Of a stretch of 11,536 bases of DNA, positions 5,411 to 11,536 are shown one piece after another; position 1 is the first letter of the stretch; the number at the start of each line of letters is the position of its first letter. The DNA is from an uncultured Planctomycetota bacterium (GTDB lineage Bacteria; Planctomycetota; UBA1135; UBA2386): positions 1 to 11,536 of the forward strand of contig CAIYFF010000385.1 in assembly GCA_903925435.1 (NCBI GenBank), given 5' to 3'. Position numbers and translations under genes: made by a program. Under the pieces are notes generated by a model. The model worked only from the letters and a program-made list of their open reading frames with translations, did not search any database and was not told the origin of the DNA.

Positions 5411-7294
5411 ATGCAGGCAATCGATTGGATCCGGCCCTTGGGCCGTTCGTTGATGGTGAGCGCACTCGCGCTCGTTTCCGGCCTGGCCGTCGCAACGGCT
5501 CAGGAGACCCAGCAACCTGCGCCGCAGCAGCCAGCTGCGCAGCAGAAGCCGCAGGGTCAAGGTGAGGACATCGAGACTGCCGCTGCGGGCGACCGCGCCA
5601 GCCGTCTCACGCTTCGCCTGAAGGACCGCGATCTTCGCGACGTTGTCGCGAGCATCCGCAAGAAGGCCAGCGTCAACATCATCATGGAGCCGGGCATCGA
5701 GGCGACGGTGTCGATCGACCTCGCCGACGTCCATTGGCGCCAGGCGCTCGAGCTCGTCGCGGAGCAGGCTGAATGCGTCGTGACGGAACTCGACGGTGGC
5801 GTTCTCAAGGTCGAGAAGCCTCCTCGTTGCACGTTCGCGTTCGAGAACGCGGACATCGGCATGGTGATCGACACGATCGCCAAGATCAGCGGCGCGAACA
5901 TCGCGACGGCGCCTGAAGTGAAGGGCCAGATCTCGCTGCGCCTCAAGAACATCCCCTGGCGCGACACGCTCGATGCGGCGGTCAAGACGCTCGGCTTCGC
6001 AGTCGTCGAGGACCGCGGAATCCTGCGCGTCGTTCCGCCTTCGAAGATCCAGCAGGACCTCGTGTTCGAGGCAATCCCGCTGCGCTACGTGCGCCCGAGT
6101 TCGCAATACGTGCCGTTCTTGCAGTCGGAATACGTCCAGAACCGCCAGGCCAACATGCAGATGCAGCAGCGTGGCCAGGTCGAGTTCACGCTGCTTGAGT
6201 CGCTGCAGCGCATGATCACGCCGGAGCTCGGCAGCCTCGACTACGACAACGTGCAGAACGTGCTGCTGATCAAGGACACCCGCCCGGTGGTGGACGAGAT
6301 CAAGCGCATCGTCTCGCAGATCGACATCGAGCCCGCGCAGATCTACCTCGACGTCCGCTTCGTGACGACGACGAACGAAGACGTGCTCGACATCGGCATC
6401 AGCCCAGGCGGCAACGGCTACACCGCGCGCCTCGGCCTCGGCCAGATCCCGACCAAGCTGCCGTTCGACCTCGGCGCCGGCGGCTGGGACGACAACCTCA
6501 TCGCCAATGACGGCGGCACCGGTCCGTTCGTCGATCCGCTGGGCAACCAGTCGGCCGACGTGACGATCCCCAACGTCATCTACGGCGCGTTGGACTTCAC
6601 GCAGGTGACGGCGACGCTGCGCTTGCTCAAGAAGGACGCGCGCTCGGAGATCACCCAGGCGCCGAAGATCGTGGCGCTCGATCACCAGCCTGCGACCATC
6701 TTCGTCGGCGAGGCCGTCCGCTACGCGCAATCGCGCGTCGAGCAGGGCCAGGCCGGTGGTCTGTTGCTGGCGCTCGAAGAAGGCGATGACTCGCCAGTCA
6801 ACGTCGGCTTCCAGCTGCTCGCGACGCCGCACGTCGTGCCCGGCACGGACAAGGTCATCCTCGAAGTGATCCCGCAGCGCACCGCGCTCACGGGCACGGG
6901 TTCGGCCTCGGCGGTGTCGCCGGCCGGCTTCGACGTGTTCTCGATCGGCTCGGGCGGACAAGAAGGCACGATCGCGCTGCCGCGCGTCGGCTCCAGCACG
7001 ATCGCGACGAAGCTGCTGCTCCGCAGCGGCCAGACCGCCGTGCTCGGCGGCCTCGTCAGCGAGACGCAGACGGAGACCGAGATCAAGCTGCCGCTCCTGG
7101 GCGACATCCCGGTCATCGGCTACCTGTTCAAGAACCGTCAGACGCAGGACGTGAAGTCGAACCTGATCGTCTTCATCACGCCAAACCTCATCCGCAGCGC
7201 CGAGGACACGAAGCGCCAGTTCGAGGAAGCCCTGCGCGAACGCATGCAGGACTTTGGCCGCGAGAAGGACGCCGTGTTCGGCAAGGATCGCTGA
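5411..7294 (+). CDS. pilQ: Type IV pilus secretin PilQ
   Basis: PilQ forms the outer-membrane ring through which the pilus passes. The 627-aa precursor has a signal peptide (residues 1-30: basic start, hydrophobic core LMVSALALVSGLAVATA, cleavage likely at ATA-QE), then a Gln/Pro-rich linker. Two STN/N0-like domains follow (~65-137 and ~140-210), each with a DLRDVV or DIGMVI helix and a WRQAL or WRDTL motif. A secretin N1-type domain covers ~220-315, then the C-terminal secretin domain. The secretin signature LPLLGDIPVIGYLFKN is at 560-575, followed by LIVFITPNLI. No N-terminal AMIN peptidoglycan-binding domain is seen, unlike proteobacterial PilQ. Gene order pilM-N-O-Q supports PilQ over a type II secretion GspD. 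Two stem-loops follow the stop. Confidence 0.94.
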   Translation: MQAIDWIRPLGRSLMVSALALVSGLAVATAQETQQPAPQQPAAQQKPQGQGEDIETAAAGDRASRLTLRLKDRDLRDVVASIRKKASVNIIMEPGIEATVSIDLADVHWRQALELVAEQAECVVTELDGGVLKVEKPPRCTFAFENADIGMVIDTIAKISGANIATAPEVKGQISLRLKNIPWRDTLDAAVKTLGFAVVEDRGILRVVPPSKIQQDLVFEAIPLRYVRPSSQYVPFLQSEYVQNRQANMQMQQRGQVEFTLLESLQRMITPELGSLDYDNVQNVLLIKDTRPVVDEIKRIVSQIDIEPAQIYLDVRFVTTTNEDVLDIGISPGGNGYTARLGLGQIPTKLPFDLGAGGWDDNLIANDGGTGPFVDPLGNQSADVTIPNVIYGALDFTQVTATLRLLKKDARSEITQAPKIVALDHQPATIFVGEAVRYAQSRVEQGQAGGLLLALEEGDDSPVNVGFQLLATPHVVPGTDKVILEVIPQRTALTGTGSASAVSPAGFDVFSIGSGGQEGTIALPRVGSSTIATKLLLRSGQTAVLGGLVSETQTETEIKLPLLGDIPVIGYLFKNRQTQDVKSNLIVFITPNLIRSAEDTKRQFEEALRERMQDFGREKDAVFGKDR

Positions 7295-7303
7295 TCACAG
7301 GCT

Positions 7304-7326
7304 GCGGCCGCTGCGGGAGCGGCCGC
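7304..7326 (+). terminator. GC-rich stem-loop after pilQ
   Basis: GCGGCCGCT (7304-7312) pairs perfectly with AGCGGCCGC (7318-7326) across GCGGG, starting 9 nt after the pilQ stop. It lacks a T-run and is followed by a better terminator, so it may act as a 3'-end protecting structure or as the first of two tandem stop elements. Confidence 0.6.
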
Positions 7327-7337
7327 TCCGATCGGTG

Positions 7338-7369
7338 TGCAACGGGCGGGTTCATCCCGCCCGTTTGCA
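7338..7369 (+). terminator. Intrinsic (Rho-independent) terminator of the pil cluster
   Basis: AACGGGCGGG (7341-7350) pairs perfectly with CCCGCCCGTT (7356-7365) around TTCAT. With one bulged base the stem extends to TGCA on both sides (from 7338 to 7369). Short T-runs (TTT at 7364-7366 and again after GCA) follow. This is the clearest terminator in the window and separates the pil genes from rng. Confidence 0.82.
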
Positions 7370-7373
7370 TTTC

Positions 7374-7755
7374 CAGCCCTTCTCGCAACCGATGGAGGGG
7401 CCGCGGACTGCAGCGTTGAGCCTGGGAGGTCGGCTCCGTAGGATCCGCCGCGCTTGCGGCCGGGGGTCGCAGGCGTGCGAGGGCTCTACAGAGCTCCTCG
7501 CCTTCCACGAGATGCCCATGGCGCCACATCGTTTGGTCCGGTCAGCAGCTTGCGCTGCGGCGAGTTCGCCGCGCAGCAGCTCTTCCGACACCACGGCGGG
7601 GCGGCATGGATCGGTATCAGTCCAGTTCCGCAGTCGCCCTTTGGCCCGTTTGCACGAGGCAGACGCTTGGCCTGTCGATGCGCACGCGATTGCGTGCGCC
7701 CGAGCGGCGCGGACCGCTGCGCTTGCGCGCAGCGTTCGTCACCCAGGAGATTCCC
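7374..7755 (+). other. Long untranslated leader / intergenic region before rng (~380 bp)
   Basis: I see no credible gene here: frames open across it have no homology, no ribosome binding site and composition unlike the neighbours. It must contain the rng promoter, but no convincing -35/-10 pair is visible. It holds a stem GCGGCG (7557-7562) / CGCCGC (7567-7572) with an AGTT loop, flanked by two copies of CAGCAGCT (7543-7550 and 7574-7581). In E. coli the rne leader is ~360 nt and mediates autoregulation by RNase E; a similar role here is inference only. Confidence 0.55.
7745..7750 (+). promoter_or_regulatory. Ribosome binding site that fixes the TTG start of rng
   Basis: AGGAGA ends 5 nt before TTG 7756. 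The next in-frame ATG (7765) would remove the conserved MKRM opening and be 14 nt from this site. The earlier in-frame ATG (7606) has no ribosome binding site and adds 50 residues unlike RNase E/G. Confidence 0.8.
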
Positions 7756-9816
7756 TTGAAGAGGATGCTTGTGAACGCCCTCGATCCGGAAGAAAGCCGG
7801 ATCGGTGTGGTCGAGGATGGCGTGTTGCAGGAGCTGCACGTCGAGTTGGCGAGCCGGGAGGCCTATCTCGGTAACGTCTACAAAGGCAAGGTCGTAAACA
7901 TCGAGCCGAGCATCGGCGCGGCCTTCGTCAGTTTCGGCGGCCGCGTCAACGGCTTCTTGCACGTCAGCGACGTGCTGCCCGCCTATGGCCGTCCCGACTT
8001 CCAATTGGAAGACGTGATCGAAGGGCGCGCGCGCGTCGATGCCGAAGACGGCCCGGAGTCCGTGCAGCAGGCGCTCGCGGACGACGAGGACGATGACGCC
8101 GAAGGCGCGGACGGCGCATCGAGCGCGAAGGCTGGCGAAGACGGCGGCGATGCCGCAGCCGATTCGGCTGATTCTGCGTCGTCCGACGAGACGTCGCATG
8201 ACGACGACCACGTTCGCCACGACCACGACGACCACCGTGAGGATTCGCACGGCGGCCACGCCGAGCACGGCCACGAGGGCGACGCTTCCGACGAGCCTGC
8301 GGACGCCCATGGCGAGGAGCATGGATCCGACGAGGCAGCGGAGACGCACGGCGACGAGCACGATTCGGATGCTCCGCACGCGAGTTCCGATGCGCAGGGC
8401 GAGCAGACGGATGGCAACGCCGATGGCGGCACTGGCGACTCGGCGCAGCCGAATGTCGGCGGCGACGGCGTCGAGGCGGTCAAGGACCGCCGCGGCAAGC
8501 GCCGCGGTCGTCACCGCGAGCGTCCGCAGCGGTCGGCATCGCGCCCGCGCCCGACGATCGACCAACTGCTCAAGAAGGGGCAGGAAGTCGTCGTCCAGAT
8601 CACCAAGGAAGGGATTGGCACGAAGGGCCCGACGCTGACGACCTACGTGTCGATGCCAGGGCGCTGCCTCGTGCTGATGCCGAGCCTTCCGAAGTGCGGC
8701 GTCTCGCGCAAGATCGAGGACCACAAGGAGCGCAAGCGCCTGAAGCGCATCGTCCGCGAGCTCGACGAGACCGGCCACGGCGGCATCGGCTTCATCGTTC
8801 GCACGGCGGGCGTCAACAAGTCGCTCTCCGACCTTCAGCGCGACCGCGACTACCTGAAGAAGATCTGGGAGATGGTGGCTGCGCGTCTCAAGGTCACGCG
8901 CGCTCCGGCCCTGCTGTATCAGGAGTCGGATCTCGTGTTGAAGGCGATGCGCGACTTGTTCACGCCGGACATCGCCGAAGTGGTGGTGGACAGCGAGGAC
9001 GTCTATCTGCGCATCCGCGACTTCGCCGAGAAGTTGATGCCGCACATGGCGGATCGCATCAAGCAGCACGAGCAGACGACGCCGCTGTTCCACAGCTTTG
9101 GCATCGAGAAGGATGTCGAGGCGCTCTACCAGCCAAAGGTGGAGTTGACCAACGGCGCGTCGATCGTGATCGACCAAGCCGAGGCTCTCGTGGCGATCGA
9201 CGTCAACTCCGGCAAGTTCAAGCCGGGCGCGGACCTCGACGACACTGCGTATCGCACCAACCTCGACTCGATCCCGGAGATCGTCCGTCAACTGCGACTG
9301 CGCGACCTCGGTGGGCTCATCATCATCGACTTCATCGACATGGCGCAGGAGAAGCACCGGCGCAGCGTCGAGAAGCGATTGATCGACGAGCTGCGCGGCG
9401 ATCGTTCTCGCATCAAGGTTGGCCGCATCTCGCCATTCGGCATGCTCGAGATCACGCGCCAGCGCGTTGGTCCTGGGCTGAAGCGCACGGTGTTCATGCA
9501 GTGTCCGCACTGCAAGGGCGCTGGATGGTCCCGCACGATCCAGAGCAAGGCGCTCTCCGTGCTGCGCGAGGTGCGCGCGTTGCTGAACCTGAAGGGCTAC
9601 TCGATGCTCCAGGTCTTCGCCAATCCGGGCGTCAACGACTACCTCAGCAACTACAAGCGCCGCCCGATCCTCGACCTCGAGGACGCGGTCGGGAAGACGG
9701 TCGTGTTCCGTCCCGAGCCGACCTACCCGATCGACGTGGTGCACTACCGCTTCTTGACCGGGGACGGCCAGCCGGCCCGTATCGCGATTCCCGCCGGACT
9801 CGGCGTGAAGGCGTAG
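7756..9816 (+). CDS. rng: Ribonuclease E/G with 179-residue acidic/His-rich and Arg-rich insertion in the S1 domain
   Basis: RNase E/G cuts single-stranded, AU-rich RNA in mRNA decay and rRNA maturation. The 686-aa product starts MKRMLVNALDPEESRIGVVEDG (TTG start), followed by LGNVYKGKVVNIEPSIGAAFVSFG of the S1 domain. Catalytic aspartates are Asp482 (AIDVNSGK) and Asp525 (IIIDFIDM), 43 residues apart as in E. coli Asp303/Asp346. The Zn-link cysteines are Cys583 and Cys586 (CPHCKG). All are displaced by 179 relative to E. coli, so the extra sequence lies upstream, at ~88-270. There the S1 domain is split by an Asp/Glu/Ser-rich run, a stretch with 14 His (148-208), and an Arg-rich segment (DRRGKRRGRHRERPQR). 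S1 then resumes at GQEVVVQITKEGIGTKGP. Without it the length (~507) is RNase G-like, with no C-terminal degradosome scaffold. rplU, rpmA and obgE follow. Confidence 0.93.
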   Translation: MKRMLVNALDPEESRIGVVEDGVLQELHVELASREAYLGNVYKGKVVNIEPSIGAAFVSFGGRVNGFLHVSDVLPAYGRPDFQLEDVIEGRARVDAEDGPESVQQALADDEDDDAEGADGASSAKAGEDGGDAAADSADSASSDETSHDDDHVRHDHDDHREDSHGGHAEHGHEGDASDEPADAHGEEHGSDEAAETHGDEHDSDAPHASSDAQGEQTDGNADGGTGDSAQPNVGGDGVEAVKDRRGKRRGRHRERPQRSASRPRPTIDQLLKKGQEVVVQITKEGIGTKGPTLTTYVSMPGRCLVLMPSLPKCGVSRKIEDHKERKRLKRIVRELDETGHGGIGFIVRTAGVNKSLSDLQRDRDYLKKIWEMVAARLKVTRAPALLYQESDLVLKAMRDLFTPDIAEVVVDSEDVYLRIRDFAEKLMPHMADRIKQHEQTTPLFHSFGIEKDVEALYQPKVELTNGASIVIDQAEALVAIDVNSGKFKPGADLDDTAYRTNLDSIPEIVRQLRLRDLGGLIIIDFIDMAQEKHRRSVEKRLIDELRGDRSRIKVGRISPFGMLEITRQRVGPGLKRTVFMQCPHCKGAGWSRTIQSKALSVLREVRALLNLKGYSMLQVFANPGVNDYLSNYKRRPILDLEDAVGKTVVFRPEPTYPIDVVHYRFLTGDGQPARIAIPAGLGVKA

Positions 9817-9819
9817 TGC

Positions 9820-9844
9820 TCCGCCCGGCTCCGCGCCGGGTGGA
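9820..9844 (+). terminator. Stem-loop directly after rng
   Basis: TCCGCCCGGC (9820-9829) pairs with GCCGGGTGGA (9835-9844), 10 bp with one G-U, around a TCCGC loop, 3 nt after the rng stop. No T-run follows, so termination may be partial. A promoter candidate for rplU lies ~70 nt downstream, which would fit separate expression of the ribosomal genes. Confidence 0.5.
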
Positions 9845-9914
9845 TGGATTGCGGCAAGCCGCCATCGGACGGCTCGCCGCGCCCGAATTGGAACCAACCG
9901 TTCCGACGCGGCCC

Positions 9915-9942
9915 TTGAAACCCCTCGGGCCGTCGTTATCTT
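9915..9942 (+). promoter_or_regulatory. Candidate sigma-70 type promoter for rplU-rpmA
   Basis: TTGAAA (9915-9920) and TATCTT (9937-9942) are separated by 16 bp. The -35 matches TTGACA at 5 of 6 and the -10 matches TATAAT at 4 of 6. It stands out in otherwise very GC-rich DNA and would give a leader of ~45 nt before rplU. Confidence 0.5.
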
Positions 9943-9955
9943 GCCTCGCCCTTTC

Positions 9956-9975
9956 CCACGCCGATCCTGGCGTGG
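9956..9975 (+). promoter_or_regulatory. Stem-loop in the rplU leader
   Basis: CCACGCC (9956-9962) pairs perfectly with GGCGTGG (9969-9975) around GATCCT. It lies between the candidate promoter and rplU, followed by a T5 run (9987-9991) right before the ATG. Some bacteria have an L21 leader RNA that controls rplU, so this is a candidate autoregulatory site, though I recognise no published motif. Confidence 0.45.
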
Positions 9976-9993
9976 CCAACATCGAGTTTTTGC

Positions 9994-10311
9994 ATGTACG
10001 CCGTCGTCGACGACCGCAACCAGCAGTATCGGGTCCAGGCCGGGGACCGCATCCAAATCCACCTGCACGAAGACGTGCAGGAAGGCAGCACGCTCACTTT
10101 CGACAAGGTTTGCCTCGTCGGTGGTGAGGGCCAAGGCCGCATCGGCTCGCCCTACGTCTCCGGCGCCAAGGTCACGGCCAAGGTGCTGCGGGCCGACGTG
10201 CAGGCCGACAAGGTCGTGATCGGCAAGTTCCGCCGGCGCAAAAACAGCCGTCGTTTCAACGGCTTCCGCGCCCGCTACACCGAGATCCAGATCGAGGCGA
10301 TCCACGCCTGA
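9994..10311 (+). CDS. rplU: Large ribosomal subunit protein bL21
   Basis: bL21 binds 23S rRNA early in 50S assembly. The 105-aa product has the typical opening MYAVVDDRNQQYRVQAGDRI, central FDKVCLVGG and GSPYVSGAKVTAKVL, and the basic VVIGKFRRRKNSRRFNGFRARYTEIQIEAI end (GKFRRRK, RYTEIQI). Length is normal for the family. The ATG lacks a Shine-Dalgarno site and is preceded by T5, unlike rpmA just downstream, so initiation may depend on leader structure or on an unstructured U-rich stretch. rpmA follows after 20 nt. No ysxB/prp protease gene lies between, in contrast to Firmicutes. Confidence 0.95.
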   Translation: MYAVVDDRNQQYRVQAGDRIQIHLHEDVQEGSTLTFDKVCLVGGEGQGRIGSPYVSGAKVTAKVLRADVQADKVVIGKFRRRKNSRRFNGFRARYTEIQIEAIHA

Positions 10312-10331
10312 TCCCATAGAGGACTAGAGAA

Positions 10332-10589
10332 ATGGCTCACAAGAAGGGGCAAGGCTCCACCAAGAACGGCCGCGACAGCAACCCGCAATACCGCGGCGTC
10401 AAGGCCTATGGCGGTCAGGCTGTGTCGAGCGGCTCGATCATCGTTCGTCAGGTCGGCACGAAGTTCACCCCGGGCCGCAACGTGCGTCGCGCCGGCGATG
10501 ACTCGCTGTTCGCCATCGCGGATGGCGTCGTCCGTTTCCAGAAGAACCGTCGCGTTGACGTCGAGCCAGTTGCGCCTTCGGCCAACTGA
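10332..10589 (+). CDS. rpmA: Large ribosomal subunit protein bL27
   Basis: bL27 reaches the peptidyl-transferase centre with its N-terminal tail and helps place the tRNA 3' ends. The 85-aa product starts MAHKKGQGSTKNGRDSNPQY, continues with GGQAVSSGSIIVRQVGTKFTPGRNVRRAGDDSLFA and ends with VVRFQKNRRVDVEP. The tail begins directly with AHKK, without the cleavable leader found in Firmicutes, which agrees with the absence of the Prp protease gene. A GAGGA-type ribosome binding site lies about 10 nt before the ATG. It is cotranscribed with rplU; the gap to obgE is 66 nt and contains a stem-loop. Confidence 0.96.
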   Translation: MAHKKGQGSTKNGRDSNPQYRGVKAYGGQAVSSGSIIVRQVGTKFTPGRNVRRAGDDSLFAIADGVVRFQKNRRVDVEPVAPSAN

Positions 10590-10604
10590 GCTCCGTCTGC
10601 ATCG

Positions 10605-10629
10605 ATCGCCGCGCAAATGGTGCGGCGAT
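10605..10629 (+). terminator. Stem-loop between rpmA and obgE (weak terminator or attenuator)
   Basis: ATCGCCGCGC (10605-10614) pairs with GTGCGGCGAT (10620-10629), 10 bp with one G-U, across an AAATG loop. Only TT follows, so termination is probably partial, which would lower obgE relative to the ribosomal protein genes. Confidence 0.55.
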
Positions 10630-10655
10630 TCCCACCTCTGATCTGCTGAGTTCCC

Positions 10656-11536
10656 ATGTTCGTCGATGAACTCCAGATCTCGGTCCGCGCCGGCAAGGGC
10701 GGCGACGGCTGTGTCTCCTTCTTGCGCGACAAGAACGCCCAGCGCGGAGGCCCTGACGGCGGCGATGGTGGCGACGGCGGCAGCATCATTCTGCAGCCAT
10801 CGACCCACGTGAACACGCTCTACCACCTCACGGGGTATGGGCTGTTTGCTGCAAAGAATGGCGAGCCTGGAGGCAGTAAGGACTGCTACGGCAAGAAGGC
10901 TGGCGATCTTGTGCTCGAGGTTCCGGTCGGCACCGTCGTGATCGATACCGAGCACGGCAACGTGCTGCGCGATCTCGTCGATCCGGCTGAGCCCTTCGTG
11001 GTGGCGCGCGGCGGCTTCGGCGGCCGTGGCAACGCCCGCTTCGCCACCGCCACGCATCGCACTCCGCGCGAGGCGGAGCGCGGCACGTCAGGCGAGCAGC
11101 GCGACGTGCTGCTGAGCCTCAAGCTCATCGCCGATGTCGGATTGCTCGGCTTGCCCAATGCCGGCAAGTCGACGCTCCTTGCGACCCTGACGCGGGCGCG
11201 GCCGAAGATCGCGGGGTATCCGTTCACGACGCTGGAGCCGATGCTCGGTATCGCGGAGGGGCCTGGCGGCGGCACGTTCGTCATCGCGGACATCCCGGGA
11301 CTCATCGAGGGCGCGCACCTCGGCAAGGGACTCGGCGACAAGTTCTTGAAGCACATCGAACGCACGCGCCTTCTGCTGCACCTCGTCGATTGCAGTGAAC
11401 TCGCGCTGCAGCCCCCTGCTGAGGCCTATCGCACGGTTCGTCAAGAGTTGGCGGCGCACTCTGAGGCACTGGCGAGCAGGCCGGCGATCGTGGTTGCGAC
11501 CAAGGTCGAGGACGAAGACTCGGAGCGCTGCGCCAC
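10656..11536 (+). CDS. obgE: GTPase ObgE/CgtA, N-terminal 293 codons (3' end outside window)
   Basis: Obg is an essential GTPase of late 50S assembly and stress control. The frame is open to the window edge. Residues 1-~158 form the glycine-rich Obg fold (FVDELQISVRAGKGGDGCVSF, PDGGDGGDGG, ARGGFGGRGNARFATATHRTP). The G domain follows: G1 GLPNAGKS (165-172), G2 with Thr191-Thr192 in YPFTT, G3 DIPG (212-215) and the Obg motif GLIEGAHLGKGLGDKFLKHIERT. G4 appears as TKVE (282-285) where NKxD is usual. The rest of the G domain and any C-terminal domain are outside the window. ATG 10656 starts the conserved sequence but has no Shine-Dalgarno site. Position after rplU-rpmA is the common bacterial order. 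Confidence 0.95.
   Translation, partial: MFVDELQISVRAGKGGDGCVSFLRDKNAQRGGPDGGDGGDGGSIILQPSTHVNTLYHLTGYGLFAAKNGEPGGSKDCYGKKAGDLVLEVPVGTVVIDTEHGNVLRDLVDPAEPFVVARGGFGGRGNARFATATHRTPREAERGTSGEQRDVLLSLKLIADVGLLGLPNAGKSTLLATLTRARPKIAGYPFTTLEPMLGIAEGPGGGTFVIADIPGLIEGAHLGKGLGDKFLKHIERTRLLLHLVDCSELALQPPAEAYRTVRQELAAHSEALASRPAIVVATKVEDEDSERCA

Noticed and set aside
4973..6961. Open reading frame of 662 codons on the - strand opposite the end of pilO and most of pilQ
   Set aside because: Shadow of the pilO and pilQ codon pattern; low-complexity product without homology that I can recognise.
5411..7294. Type II secretion secretin GspD
   Set aside because: Neighbours are pilM, pilN and pilO, and no gsp genes are seen; PilQ is the simpler reading.
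7606..7755. N-terminal extension of RNase E/G from ATG 7606
   Set aside because: No ribosome binding site, no similarity to RNase E/G, and a good AGGAGA sits just before TTG 7756, where the conserved sequence begins.
7254..7874. Possible 206-codon + strand gene before and into rng
   Set aside because: It begins inside pilQ, runs through the terminator and ends inside rng in another frame. The product is Ala/Arg-rich with no domain.
7486..10317. Open reading frame of 943 codons on the - strand opposite rng and rplU
   Set aside because: It mirrors the + strand genes in GC-rich DNA, where stop codons are rare on the opposite strand. Its product is a repetitive Arg/Leu/Val/Asp/His-rich sequence with no recognisable domain, while the + strand encodes clear RNase E/G and bL21.

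Overview
This is a GC-rich bacterial chromosomal segment in which every gene I can support lies on the + strand. It carries conserved housekeeping and envelope genes, with no sign of transposons, phage, tRNA or rRNA genes or CRISPR. The phylum cannot be fixed from the window. A Gram-negative envelope is certain because a secretin is encoded. The combination of an RNase E/G with a very large low-complexity insertion, a PilM-N-O-Q set without a separate pilP, and mixed use of Shine-Dalgarno sites would fit a deep-branching group such as Planctomycetota, but that is inference only.

Region 1 (1-1768): the 3' end of truA (tRNA pseudouridine synthase), then hpf (short ribosome hibernation factor), ptsN (EIIA-Ntr) and ptsH (HPr). 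hpf-ptsN-ptsH resembles the segment found downstream of rpoN in Proteobacteria, but here truA takes the place of rpoN, and neither rapZ nor hprK lies between the genes.

Region 2 (1769-2069): 301 bp without a gene, containing four 19-bp tandem units, each built round GGATCC, a 12-bp palindrome and a small hairpin close to pilM.

Region 3 (2070-7294): a type IV pilus alignment and secretin cluster, pilM-pilN-pilO-pilQ. PilM is the cytoplasmic actin-like protein, PilN and PilO are the inner-membrane bitopic proteins, and PilQ is the outer-membrane secretin. There is no separate pilP. The PilO protein is about twice the usual length; its extra half begins with a PilP-like RRDxF motif and ends in a PilP/GspC-like beta domain, so one polypeptide may link the inner-membrane platform to the secretin. 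Two strong stem-loops follow pilQ.

Region 4 (7756-11536): rng (RNase E/G) starting at TTG, then rplU, rpmA and the first 293 codons of obgE, a common grouping of RNA decay and ribosome assembly genes. The RNase carries an insertion of 179 residues, judged from active-site spacing, inside its S1 domain. The insertion is Asp/Glu/His-rich and then Arg-rich. The rplU leader holds a possible sigma-70 promoter and a 7-bp stem-loop in place of a Shine-Dalgarno site.

Most promising leads: the RNase E/G insertion, the PilO-PilP-like fusion, and the 19-bp tandem repeat upstream of pilM.
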